Part shown: piece after piece, positions 15,166 to 22,787 of the stretch | Layout of the letters: every line of letters begins with the position of its first letter | Position numbering within the stretch: the stretch's first letter is position 1 | NCBI GenBank assembly: GCA_030648035.1 | Contig: JAUSII010000025.1 | Location: 1 to 38,114, forward strand | Direction: 5' to 3' | Length of the DNA stretch: 38,114 nucleotides | Origin: Deltaproteobacteria bacterium | Lineage (GTDB): Bacteria; UBA10199; SPLOWO2-01-44-7 | The notes under the pieces: model-generated | Database searches by the model: none | Seen by the model: the letters and a program-made list of their open reading frames with translations, nothing else | What the model was told of the DNA's origin: nothing | Made by a program: the position numbers and the translations under genes

Positions 15166-15789
15166 ATGCGATTCACTAAGAAGGACTTGGAGATCTTTCA
15201 GATTCAAGGGTTTGCGGACAGGATGCAGTTGATCGCAGACAACATTCATCCAAAATTAGCCAAGCTGGGGGAGCTTTTGCAACCCCAACTTTCCAGGCTT
15301 GTGGCACATCAGCTCTACCCATCCCTGTTGCAACATGCTCGCAGGACCGTCAACCCTCCAGAAGAGACATGGGTCGCCTTCTGTCCCGACGAAAAAGGGA
15401 GCAAAGCTTTCACCCATTTCACCCTTTGTGTTGGTGCCATCGGTGTTCAGGCCCGCGTGACCGTCCGTCAGGAATGCAAAGATCGCAAAGCTTTCAGCCA
15501 GAACCTGCTTGCCAATGCCGAAAAATTGAAAGATTTGAAGGGAAACAAAGAAATGGCCGACTACACACGCCGCGATGCGGAACAGAGACCGGCCAGTGTC
15601 ACCGATTGGGTTCCTTTTTTCACAGAGTCGGCCCGCAAACTGAAAGAGTCGCAAAGCTCCGTTTTCGACATCGGCATCAATCTCCCCCTCTCGGGTGATC
15701 TCTCCTCCCATGCCATTCAGGCCATGTCCAAGCTGGTTCCTTTTTATCAACTCTCTGGCAACAAAGAATTTCAGGCTTTGAGGTTCTAA
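15166..15789 (+). CDS. DUF1054 family protein (YktB-like)
   Basis: A 207-residue soluble protein. FTKKDLEIFQIQGFADRMQLI near the start, then HPKLAKLGELLQPQLS and HARRTVNPPEETWVAF (about 57-72) are the signatures of DUF1054 (UPF0637, B. subtilis YktB), a family of unknown function mostly seen in Firmicutes. Its occurrence here among proteobacterial-type genes is a little unusual. Monocistronic; its last bases overlap the convergent DUF971 gene. Confidence 0.8.
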   Translation: MRFTKKDLEIFQIQGFADRMQLIADNIHPKLAKLGELLQPQLSRLVAHQLYPSLLQHARRTVNPPEETWVAFCPDEKGSKAFTHFTLCVGAIGVQARVTVRQECKDRKAFSQNLLANAEKLKDLKGNKEMADYTRRDAEQRPASVTDWVPFFTESARKLKESQSSVFDIGINLPLSGDLSSHAIQAMSKLVPFYQLSGNKEFQALRF

Positions 15790-16100
15790 CGCCGACAAGA
15801 AGGACACTGGCACAACTTCCGCAAATGTTCGTAGGTATAAATTCCGGTGGAGTGACCGTCGCTCCAACGGATTGTCAAGCCATATTGGCCGACAGAATCG
15901 ATCGCTATCGGCGTTACCGTTTTGGGGAGTTGTCCGGGCATGATTTTTCTCTCGCCGGTCCATTCATCGAGACAATTGGCGCAGGTGCAATTTTCACGAA
16001 GGTAGGTGGTGTCGAAGAGACTCTCATGTCCGTCATCCCAGAGAATTCCCAAAGTCCTGTTGTCTATTTTTTTTAAAGAAGTGGGTGTCGGTTTTACCAT
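15786..16100 (-). CDS. DUF971 family protein
   Basis: A 104-residue protein of the DUF971 family (related to the N-terminal domain of gamma-butyrobetaine hydroxylase). It has LGILWDDGHESLFDTTYLRENCTCANC in pieces, two Cys clusters (CTCANC, about 38-43, and CQCPSC, about 97-102) and the repeated WxDGH strand (WDDGH, WSDGH). The Cys clusters suggest metal binding. DUF971 genes often lie next to mrp, as here, where the two overlap by seven bases, which supports a role near Fe-S cluster carriage. Function unproven. Confidence 0.85.
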   Translation of the reverse strand: MVKPTPTSLKKIDNRTLGILWDDGHESLFDTTYLRENCTCANCLDEWTGERKIMPGQLPKTVTPIAIDSVGQYGLTIRWSDGHSTGIYTYEHLRKLCQCPSCRR

Positions 16101-17173
16101 TTCAGATGCAGTTCCGTGGAAGTCCCTTTTTTGGATTCACTCATGATGCTCAATGCGGCGGCAACGCGTCCGGCCAATTCCTGATACGCCAGACTCACCG
16201 GCGCTTCGGCGTTTGTCAGCAGAACCGGTTTTCCAGAATCTCCCCCGTCGGCGACTCTCGTATCGAGCGGAATTTCTCCCAAAAACGGAACGCCCAATTC
16301 CAAAGCCACCCGTTTTCCGCCGCCTTGCCTGAAAATATGGTGCTTCTTGGAACAGCCATCGCAGATAAAATAACTCATGTTCTCGATGATTCCCAAAACC
16401 GGAACCTGCACCTGCTGAAACATTTTCAAACCGCGCCGCGCATCCAACAGGGCAATGTCTTGCGGCGTGGTGACAATCACCGCGCCCGAAATCGGTGCCT
16501 TCTGTGCCAGAGTCAGTTGGGCATCTCCCGTGCCGGGAGGCAGATCCATCACCAGATAATCGAGGTTGCCCCATTCCACCTGCGCCAAAAATTGTTGAAG
16601 GATGCCGGCCACCATAGGACCGCGCCAGATCACCGGCGTATCGTCGTTGGTCAACATCCCCATTGAAAGAACTTTGAGTCCCAATTTTTCAAGCGGTTGA
16701 ATCATGTTTCCGATCACGCTGGGCCGCTCGGTGATTCCCAACATCATTGGAACACTCGGGCCATAAATATCGGCGTCCATCAAACCGACAGCCGAGCCCG
16801 CCTTGGCCAAAGCCAGCGCCAAGTTGACCGCCACTGTCGATTTGCCCACGCCACCTTTTCCGGAGGCGACCGCTATAATATTCTTGATCCCTTTAAGAGA
16901 GGCAAGACCTGTCTGCACCAGAGGTCTGACCTGTGCGGTCATATTGACCGAAATTTCTTTTACCCCTTTTATTTTTTTTATTTCGCGCAGGCACTGGTCT
17001 TTGAGCAGTTCTTTGACGGGACAGGCGGGTGTTGTCAGCTCAACATCGAAAGAGACTTTTGCATTTTCTATTTTTATATTTTTGATGAACCCGAGCGAAA
17101 CAATATCACGGTGCAAATCGGGATCTTGCACCACACGAAGCGCGTCCAAAATTTGTTGTTCTGTAATAGACAT
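16094..17173 (-). CDS. mrp: Mrp/NBP35 (ApbC) family Fe-S cluster carrier ATPase
   Basis: A 359-residue cytoplasmic P-loop ATPase. N-terminal DUF59/MIP18-like domain (about 4-80, PDLHRDIVSLGFI and a TPACP motif with Cys51), then the deviant Walker A ASGKGGVGKST (103-113), DADIYGPS, MDLPPGTGD and CDGC (Cys271, Cys274), the paired cysteines that hold the bridging Fe-S cluster between monomers. Motifs match ApbC/Mrp scaffold carriers. In an operon after the RuBisCO-like gene (six bases) and overlapping the DUF971 gene. Confidence 0.95.
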   Translation of the reverse strand: MSITEQQILDALRVVQDPDLHRDIVSLGFIKNIKIENAKVSFDVELTTPACPVKELLKDQCLREIKKIKGVKEISVNMTAQVRPLVQTGLASLKGIKNIIAVASGKGGVGKSTVAVNLALALAKAGSAVGLMDADIYGPSVPMMLGITERPSVIGNMIQPLEKLGLKVLSMGMLTNDDTPVIWRGPMVAGILQQFLAQVEWGNLDYLVMDLPPGTGDAQLTLAQKAPISGAVIVTTPQDIALLDARRGLKMFQQVQVPVLGIIENMSYFICDGCSKKHHIFRQGGGKRVALELGVPFLGEIPLDTRVADGGDSGKPVLLTNAEAPVSLAYQELAGRVAAALSIMSESKKGTSTELHLKW

Positions 17174-17179
17174 AATTTT

Positions 17180-18412
17180 TTAATTTCCAAAGGCCTCGAT
17201 GGCCTGTTTCAACTCCACATGTGTTTTTGCAAATTCGTTCAGTGTAATCCCCTGTTGTATTGCTTCCCACGCCTGGCGAAAACTTTTTGCGCCGGCCGAT
17301 GGTCCGGCAGGATGATTGAAGACGCCGCGACCCGGCACCATTCCAAAATCGGCGTGGCCAATTTTTTCAAAAAGAGACGGCAGGGTTCCGGCCCAGTCGC
17401 TTCCACCCGGCACCGGCAGGGCCGGCTTGATATTGCCCCACGGTTCCAGACAGGCTCTCACATGGGAGAGCATCTCGGCCTCCGTCGTCTTCATGCGCGG
17501 GCTTAGTCCTGCGAAAATAATCATATCGAAACCGGCAAGGCGTTGCAGTTTGATCGCCAATCTCTCCGACATGCCAAAATTGGGAATGCGCGAAAAAGCG
17601 GCGACAAAATCAAAATGGGAGACCATCGGAACCTTTGCTTTTTTTCTAAGCACCCGGGCCGCAGACAAACCGGTGGTCCAGGCGTTGAGCATCACTGCGT
17701 TCACTCCATTTTGAACGGCGATATCATGCAACTCCTGAATGCGATCGACCTCGTCGGTGATATTGGCGATAAACATTTTTTTCTCGCCCGTCTCCTGCTC
17801 CGCTTTTTTGCGCAAGGCTCCCAACAATTTTGTCCGCTCTGCCAACGGCGAATAGGCCGTATCCGCCAGCATCTCGTCATCTTTGGGAGCGTCGAGACCG
17901 CCGAGCCAGCTTTGATAAGCCAGTTCTGCAAAACCCTTTGGATCGAGACCGATATTGGGTTTCACCACGCCCAAAAAAATCGGGCGATTGTGGATGTTCA
18001 ACAGATCGCGCACCCCCTGCACGCCAAACTGCGGCCCCTGAAATTCTTTCAGATACGATTCGGGAAACTCCAGATCGAGAAGTTTGATGGTGGAAATTGC
18101 GGGAGAATAAAAAACCCCTTCACCACAAACGGTGGTGAGCAGGTTTGGAATTTTGGTGCCAAAGTTGATATGGGGCTGGGCAATCTCTGCGACATAACTT
18201 TTTTCTCCCACCGTTTTCAGGTTGAGGAGTTTGGCCCCGTATCTGATTCTAAAATCTTCGTCCACGTCGACCCGCTTCCACTGCGCGGTGCTCTGCTCCT
18301 GACACAAATGGATCGCCGCCTCCTCTGGATCGATGTCGGTCTCAAACTGAAAGGTCTCAATCACATAGAGATCCAAATCCAGCTCGGAACGTCTGGCCAT
18401 AAAGTCATTCAT
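17180..18412 (-). CDS. RuBisCO-like protein (form IV)
   Basis: The 410-residue protein has the RuBisCO large-subunit fold markers: GVVKPNIGL (Lys151, equivalent to the catalytic Lys175 of true RuBisCO), GGLDAPKDDE (171-180; Lys177 matches the carbamylated Lys, Asp179/Glu180 the Mg ligands), ANITD, SHFDF (His266), PGGS and GRGVFNHPAGPSAG. The loop-6 GxxVGKLEG stretch with its Lys and His is absent and reads FAGLSPRMKTTEAEM. This is the pattern of form IV RuBisCO-like proteins, which do not fix CO2; known members are enolases or isomerases acting on methylthio-sugar phosphates. Operon: xseB-ispA-yjbQ-this-mrp-DUF971. Link to isoprenoid precursor supply is possible (see findings). Confidence 0.9.
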   Translation of the reverse strand: MNDFMARRSELDLDLYVIETFQFETDIDPEEAAIHLCQEQSTAQWKRVDVDEDFRIRYGAKLLNLKTVGEKSYVAEIAQPHINFGTKIPNLLTTVCGEGVFYSPAISTIKLLDLEFPESYLKEFQGPQFGVQGVRDLLNIHNRPIFLGVVKPNIGLDPKGFAELAYQSWLGGLDAPKDDEMLADTAYSPLAERTKLLGALRKKAEQETGEKKMFIANITDEVDRIQELHDIAVQNGVNAVMLNAWTTGLSAARVLRKKAKVPMVSHFDFVAAFSRIPNFGMSERLAIKLQRLAGFDMIIFAGLSPRMKTTEAEMLSHVRACLEPWGNIKPALPVPGGSDWAGTLPSLFEKIGHADFGMVPGRGVFNHPAGPSAGAKSFRQAWEAIQQGITLNEFAKTHVELKQAIEAFGN

Positions 18413-18415
18413 TCT

Positions 18416-18841
18416 TTATTCTCCCAATATCTGAAGGATCACCTGGCGATTAGGTCTGGGGCCATCCAACTCCACAAAAAAAATGGATTGCCAGGCCCCC
18501 AATTTAAGTTTGCCATCGATCACCGGAACAACCTGCGACGTTGTCAGCAAAAGGCTCTGCAGATGGCTATGGGCATTGATTCTTCCGTCGATGGGGGTCA
18601 GGTCATGCTCATAGTCACCACTCTTTGGAACAATGCGATTTAAAAAACGGAGCATATCTTTTTGCAAGCCGGTCTCTTTTTCGTTGATGATGATGGCGGT
18701 GGTGGTGTGCTGGGTGATGACGGTGAGCTGGCCGTTTTGAATCAGACTCGATTCCAGAATCAGACGCACCTTTTCGGTGATGTCGATGAATTCGGCATCG
18801 TTCAAAGTGGCCAGGGTCATTTCACGCACAACGTTTTTCAT
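18416..18841 (-). CDS. YjbQ/UPF0047 family protein
   Basis: A 141-residue protein with VITQHTTTAIIINE, DYEHD, HSHLQSLLL and LGAWQSIFFVELDGPR, the UPF0047 signature. E. coli YjbQ has thiamine-phosphate-synthase activity when overproduced, but the physiological role is open. Its start at 18841 follows ispA by four bases and its stop precedes the RuBisCO-like gene by three. The presence of a full ThiE in the same window argues that this protein does something else here. Confidence 0.9.
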   Translation of the reverse strand: MKNVVREMTLATLNDAEFIDITEKVRLILESSLIQNGQLTVITQHTTTAIIINEKETGLQKDMLRFLNRIVPKSGDYEHDLTPIDGRINAHSHLQSLLLTTSQVVPVIDGKLKLGAWQSIFFVELDGPRPNRQVILQILGE

Positions 18842-18845
18842 GGGA

Positions 18846-19736
18846 TTAATTTTTTCTCAAAACAATATATTGGGCGATCTCGCACAGAGGATCGGCGGGA
18901 GCCCCGAAATCTTTCAACAAGAGGGTCGCCTGATCGATCAATTCTTTCGCCATTTTTTTGGAAGCCTCCATCCCCAACACTTTGGGATAGGTCGATTTCT
19001 GGTTGGTCTGATCGGAGCCGACACTTTTGCCCATGGCCTCTTTCGTCCCCTCCACATTCAAAATATCGTCGGCAATCTGAAACGCCAGTCCGATTTTTTC
19101 ACCATAAACTTTGAGCAACTCCTGTTGGGAAGAACTGGCTCCCGCGATCTTCGCCCCGCTCGTCACCGAAATGGTGATGAGGCGGCCCGTTTTATAACGA
19201 TGCACCGTCTCCAGATCTTTTGCGTTCAAATTTTTTCCCTCGGCTTCGAGATCAAGCGCTTGTCCACCGACCATACCGCCGGGACCGGTGGCAAAGGCGA
19301 TGTCGCGAATCACATCGATCAGGGTTGCAGGCGGAATCTGCCGGGAAACATCCGCGTGACAGAGCAGATGAAAGGCCTCCGACAAAAGACCGTCACCAGC
19401 CAGCACCGCCATCGCCTCTCCAAAAACTTTGTGATTGGTGGGGACGCCGCGCCGCAGATCATCATTATCCATGGAGGGGAGATCGTCGTGAATAAGCGAA
19501 AAAGTGTGGATCATCTCCAGCGCACACGCCACAGGCAACACCGGTTCAAGACTGCCACCCACCGCCTGTGCGGCGGCCAGCGCCAGAATGGGACGGATTC
19601 TTTTTCCACCCGCCTCGAGGGAATATTGCATCGCCTTATAAAGACCGGGGGGACAATCCGAATTGGCCTTCAGATATTTGGAAAGCGCCTGATCGATTCT
19701 CAATTTTTGTTCAGACAAATAATTTTCGATATTCAT
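18846..19736 (-). CDS. ispA: Polyprenyl synthetase, farnesyl/geranylgeranyl diphosphate synthase type
   Basis: Condenses IPP with allylic diphosphates. The 296-residue protein has GGKRIRP (43-49), the first Asp-rich motif DDLPSMDNDDLRRG (84-97), GQALDLEAE, KTGRL (182-186) and a second Asp-rich motif DDILN (223-227). These match bacterial IspA; chain length C15 or C20 cannot be settled. The ATG at 19736 overlaps the xseB stop as ATGA and gives the family start; an in-frame GTG/ATG a few codons upstream lies inside xseB. Its pairing with xseB is a very common bacterial arrangement. Confidence 0.95.
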   Translation of the reverse strand: MNIENYLSEQKLRIDQALSKYLKANSDCPPGLYKAMQYSLEAGGKRIRPILALAAAQAVGGSLEPVLPVACALEMIHTFSLIHDDLPSMDNDDLRRGVPTNHKVFGEAMAVLAGDGLLSEAFHLLCHADVSRQIPPATLIDVIRDIAFATGPGGMVGGQALDLEAEGKNLNAKDLETVHRYKTGRLITISVTSGAKIAGASSSQQELLKVYGEKIGLAFQIADDILNVEGTKEAMGKSVGSDQTNQKSTYPKVLGMEASKKMAKELIDQATLLLKDFGAPADPLCEIAQYIVLRKN

Positions 19737-19966
19737 AACGGTTCCGTCTTCCACTCCCCCGCATCTTTTTTGATCAGCTGTTCCACTTTGCCTTTGGCCT
19801 CTTGCAAAAGTTTTTCGCAGACGCGCGCGAGGCCGATCCCCTCTTCAAAAGATTTGAGCGATTCTTCAAGGGTCAGATCGCCGCTTTCCAATTTACGGAC
19901 GATTCCCTCGAGTTTTTCAACGGCCGTTTCAAATTTCACCGTCTCTGTTTTGGGTGGAGGCGTCAT
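19733..19966 (-). CDS. xseB: Exodeoxyribonuclease VII small subunit XseB
   Basis: A 77-residue protein with the small-subunit pattern FETAVEKLEGIVRKLESGDLTLEESLKSFEEGIGLARVCEKLL (given in pieces: FETAVEKLEGIVRKLESG, then LTLEESLKSFEEGI). It binds XseA to form ExoVII. XseA is not upstream in the window. The ATG at 19966 is preferred over an in-frame ATG at 20005, because the promoter's -10 ends ten bases before it and the upstream residues are unconserved. No Shine-Dalgarno; probably leaderless. First gene of the ispA operon. Confidence 0.93.
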   Translation of the reverse strand: MTPPPKTETVKFETAVEKLEGIVRKLESGDLTLEESLKSFEEGIGLARVCEKLLQEAKGKVEQLIKKDAGEWKTEPL

Positions 19967-19976
19967 AATAAGCGTG

Positions 19977-20005
19977 TTTAAACACTGGCTTTTGGGGGGT
20001 GTCAA
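19977..20005 (-). promoter_or_regulatory. Sigma-70-type promoter of the xseB-ispA-yjbQ-RLP-mrp-DUF971 operon
   Basis: Minus strand: TTGACA (20005-20000, perfect), 17-base spacer, TTTAAA (19982-19977). The -10 is centred in a perfect 12-bp palindrome GTGTTTAAACAC (19974-19985), which could be an operator. Only ten bases separate -10 and the xseB ATG, so the mRNA should be almost leaderless. Confidence 0.7.
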
Positions 20006-20015
20006 TGCCGAAAAA

Positions 20016-20918
20016 TCAACTCTTCCGCCGCCAGATTTGCAGATGCATCAGAGAACCGCGTTGTGCTGTGGGTATAATGCAATCGTCGATGTCGTTATCA
20101 AAAACCCGTTCCCAAATTTTTGAAGACATCGCCAGGTGCAAATAAAAACGTCTCGGATCTATATAGGGATAGGGAAGATGATCCGTTTGAATCACCAGAT
20201 AGCCTCCTGCCTCCACATCTCGGCCCATATAACTTTCCAAACTTTGTTCCTGTGGCCATTGGATGAGTTCGTCCGGATTGCTCCAAAAAACAAGCTGGGA
20301 GGGATGAACCTGATCTATTTCATCGCGCGGAACCGGATGAATTTTTTCCTGCAGGATTTTGGGCGCGTGCATTTTCAAAGTTACTTGACGGGTTATTGCA
20401 ATGCCGCCCGGCTCCTTGTCCCAAACGGTGTATCCGGCGGCGGCCAAAACAAGACCAAGATTCAAATCGCTACCGGAACCGTTGTCCACCACCCTCACAG
20501 AGGAAGCATCAGATGTTCCCCTAAGGAGAGTGTGAAGCGCTTCCAACCTTGGAAAACGCATTTCTCCGATGGGTGGGGTGCTCAACGAAAAAGGGAATAG
20601 TGCGAGAAGCAACTGTATGCCGAGATACATTGCCGCCGATTCCATCATTCGGTTTCGGGTCGGCAAATTGTCTGAAGGAGAAAAACGGGAGAGAACATGA
20701 TTCCAGATTGGAGGTGGAATGCCACGAACAACTGCGGCCAATTTTTGCGGCGTTGTTTCAGAAAGGAGGCCCGCCAAAGAAACCTGATCCACTTGAGCCT
20801 CATAAAGCCCTGCGGCAACCACTGTTGCGGCCTGCTGTGCCACTTCGACCGAGGCGGCAGAAGCAAAAAAATGGGCCGCTTGTTCCGGTGCAATAGCTGA
20901 AAGAATTGAGGAGATCAC
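20016..20918 (-). CDS. Methyltransferase-like orphan protein under a sigma-28-like promoter
   Basis: A 300-residue protein starting at GTG 20918. The N-terminal about 120 residues are Ala-rich and helical (IAPEQAAHFFASAASVEVAQQAATV), without a signal peptide, and include one hydrophobic stretch (YLGIQLLLALFPFSL, about 98-112). The C-terminal half has VRVVDNGSGSDLNLGLVLAAAGYTV (about 144-168), resembling SAM motif I of class I methyltransferases, followed by VWDKEPGG, QLVFWSNPDELI (motif IV position) and GGYLVIQTD (motif VI position). The family is not recognised; activity is uncertain. The promoter -10 ends seven bases before the GTG, and no Shine-Dalgarno is present. Confidence 0.65.
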   Translation of the reverse strand: MISSILSAIAPEQAAHFFASAASVEVAQQAATVVAAGLYEAQVDQVSLAGLLSETTPQKLAAVVRGIPPPIWNHVLSRFSPSDNLPTRNRMMESAAMYLGIQLLLALFPFSLSTPPIGEMRFPRLEALHTLLRGTSDASSVRVVDNGSGSDLNLGLVLAAAGYTVWDKEPGGIAITRQVTLKMHAPKILQEKIHPVPRDEIDQVHPSQLVFWSNPDELIQWPQEQSLESYMGRDVEAGGYLVIQTDHLPYPYIDPRRFYLHLAMSSKIWERVFDNDIDDCIIPTAQRGSLMHLQIWRRKS

Positions 20919-20925
20919 ACTAGTG

Positions 20926-20953
20926 TTATCGGCAGATTTTCGAAAAAGTTGCT
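20926..20953 (-). promoter_or_regulatory. Sigma-28-like promoter of the methyltransferase-like orphan
   Basis: Minus strand: AGCAACTTTTT (20953-20943), nine bases, GCCGATAA (20933-20926, perfect). Seven bases to the GTG start, so transcript start and start codon nearly coincide. Confidence 0.78.
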
Positions 20954-20980
20954 AGACTTTGGAATTCATAAAGAAACCGG

Positions 20981-22492
20981 CTACTTACCAAGGGCCGCGG
21001 ACCTCTCATATTGTTGACGCACGGTTAACGAATCTTCCGGATCTCTCTCCTCTGCAGGCGGAGCAATGGCGGAGGCTTTTACTTTTTCATGGGCCTCCGG
21101 AGTGAAGGCCTCCACAAAATAATCGTCGAGAATTGCAAAACGATTTTTGAATTGCCGACGTGCACTCCCAACAACTCCACCACCGGTGATAAAATAGAGG
21201 GCGACCGTTTCGGCAAAATCTTCGGCTGTATTCGTTTGGGCATAACCGCTGACATTTTCTTTGTCTTCCACAATGGCCCGAAGCCAGCGGGCATGGCCCC
21301 TCAAATCAAATTCCTTAAAGACGGTTACTGCATATAAATGCCCCAATTCGTGAAGAACGGTCCCCAAAAATCCAAAATCATCGCGTCTCTGGAACAGACT
21401 TAATATGCCCTCGCGACTCATTGACGCGTTGGCATCTCTCTCAAAATCGAGAATATGAACTTCCGTCAAACCGCGAAGCAGAAGGTCGGGAAGGCGGTTC
21501 AGTATTGGAAGAAGCTCTTCAAGGGTGGGGAGATTCTCCGAAGGATGCGGTGGTACCAGAATGGAAATTGTATGTCCATTTTTGGTGAAAACATGTTTTT
21601 GGTAACCCGACAGAACTTCCTTTTTTCTGACCCCTTTTTTATTTCTGTAAACCACTTTCATCTCGGACTGGGGCTCTGTTTTCAAAAGTTCCAGCGGTTT
21701 TCCAGGCACGAAAGAATCGAGAATGGCATCAAAAGAGAGGCAATAGCCCATTTCGAGAAGCGATGAATCCACGCGCGGATAGTTACCGCCAAAAATTTTC
21801 TTCCATTGTTCAAAGCCAGAAAGCGGAACCGGTTTTGGAACAAAGGGTCTGAATACATATTCGGGCAGGGGTTCTTCCGGACGAAAAATACGATAGTCCC
21901 GGCCAAAGGAGGAAAAGGCGGGACTATTGGCATTGCGCAAAATCAATTCACCGGCGGGTCCAAAAAACCCGGTGCGAGATTCCAAAACATAATCTTTTCC
22001 GTCCATAAAAATGGCCACCCCCCTCGCCCATCCACGAACGGCACCATAGGCGGTGAACAAATTCAAAAATGCGTCCGGCATTTGTGGCACATCATTCAGG
22101 AGCATTCTTTGAAGATTAAGGTCTGAAAGTTCAGGAGTAATTCTCAAATTCGTTATTTCTTCTTTGGGCCGGGGTTGAATGGCCTTTGTCCATAGGGGTT
22201 GCGGAATTTTTTTTAAAGCCGATACCAGAACATTCTTCTCCTTCCAGAAAGATTTTCCATCTCTTGAAGGAATGGACTTTCTAAAACTTCTCACCGCTTT
22301 CTCAAATTTCAGAATGGCCGCTTCATTGGGTTTCCAATAACTATCGGCCGCTTGCAACTGCTGGACCGCCGCCGTCAACGGCCCCACCAGAATCGCCTCG
22401 GCCCTTGATTGGTCAATAATTTCAGCCGCTTCCAGAGGCGTTGCAAAAGCTTGCAACCCCATTAGAGGGCTTAATGTGACGTTAAATGCCAT
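20981..22492 (-). CDS. Zinc metallopeptidase with lethal-factor-like (ATLF) signature, under a sigma-28-like promoter
   Basis: A 503-residue protein without signal peptide or membrane span. Near the C-terminus it has LHELGHLYAV (HExxH at 381-385) and TAEDFAETVALYF (424, 428), giving the HExxH plus downstream Glu of gluzincins. It is preceded by LPTLEELLPILNRLPDLLLRGL (in pieces), a helix also typical ahead of anthrax-lethal-factor-like peptidase domains. The first about 330 residues are unrecognised. The ATG at 22492 is chosen because the promoter -10 ends seven bases upstream; the frame stays open to 22633 through repeat sequence. This is a candidate secreted effector or toxin-type protease, but export by a non-Sec route is inference. 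Confidence 0.72.
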   Translation of the reverse strand: MAFNVTLSPLMGLQAFATPLEAAEIIDQSRAEAILVGPLTAAVQQLQAADSYWKPNEAAILKFEKAVRSFRKSIPSRDGKSFWKEKNVLVSALKKIPQPLWTKAIQPRPKEEITNLRITPELSDLNLQRMLLNDVPQMPDAFLNLFTAYGAVRGWARGVAIFMDGKDYVLESRTGFFGPAGELILRNANSPAFSSFGRDYRIFRPEEPLPEYVFRPFVPKPVPLSGFEQWKKIFGGNYPRVDSSLLEMGYCLSFDAILDSFVPGKPLELLKTEPQSEMKVVYRNKKGVRKKEVLSGYQKHVFTKNGHTISILVPPHPSENLPTLEELLPILNRLPDLLLRGLTEVHILDFERDANASMSREGILSLFQRRDDFGFLGTVLHELGHLYAVTVFKEFDLRGHARWLRAIVEDKENVSGYAQTNTAEDFAETVALYFITGGGVVGSARRQFKNRFAILDDYFVEAFTPEAHEKVKASAIAPPAEERDPEDSLTVRQQYERSAALGK

Positions 22493-22499
22493 CACTTGG

Positions 22500-22527
22500 T
22501 TATCGGCAGAAAGTGGAAAAAGTTGCC
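22500..22527 (-). promoter_or_regulatory. Sigma-28-like promoter of the metallopeptidase gene
   Basis: Minus strand: GGCAACTTTTT (22527-22517), nine bases, GCCGATAA (22507-22500, perfect). Seven bases to the ATG at 22492; no Shine-Dalgarno. Confidence 0.8.
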
Positions 22528-22550
22528 TACAATAAATCCCATTCCTTAAT

Positions 22551-22784
22551 CTCCCTCTCCCCTTGAGGGAGAGGGCAATCCGCCGAAGGCGGATGGGGTG
22601 AGGGGGAGAATGTTGCAGGACCCCTCTCCCCAACCCTCGGAACAGCGCCGATGGCGCCCCAGGTGCCGTGAGCTCTGCGAACGGCCTCCCGCAAGGGGAG
22701 AGGGAGTCACAATTGGAAAAAAGTTGAGAATCTCCCCCTGCCCCCTCCTTATCCCGAAGGGATCCCTTTGGGACAAGGAGGGGG
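22551..22784. repeat. GC-rich intergenic repeat region with hairpins
   Basis: The region opens with a CCCTCTCC...GGGAGAGGG inverted pair, then ATCCGCC/GGCGGAT (22578-22594), several CCCTCTCCCC/GGGAGAGGG blocks, and ends with a hairpin of CCTCCTT and AAGGAGG arms (about 22743-22782). Repeats of the type CCCTCTCCC-TTGAGGGAGAGGG are widespread dispersed elements in many bacterial genomes. The last hairpin directly follows the 3' end of the phosphohexomutase gene and might end its transcript. Open frames here have no coding character. Confidence 0.75.
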
Positions 22785-22787
22785 AAA

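Noticed and set aside
17180-18412. A genuine CO2-fixing RuBisCO large subunit
   Set aside because: Loop 6 with its Lys and the neighbouring His are missing and no small subunit or phosphoribulokinase is near; fits form IV.
22546-22776. Short minus-strand open frame between the metallopeptidase and phosphohexomutase genes
   Set aside because: Entirely composed of intergenic repeat sequence; the residues are typical of translated REP elements.
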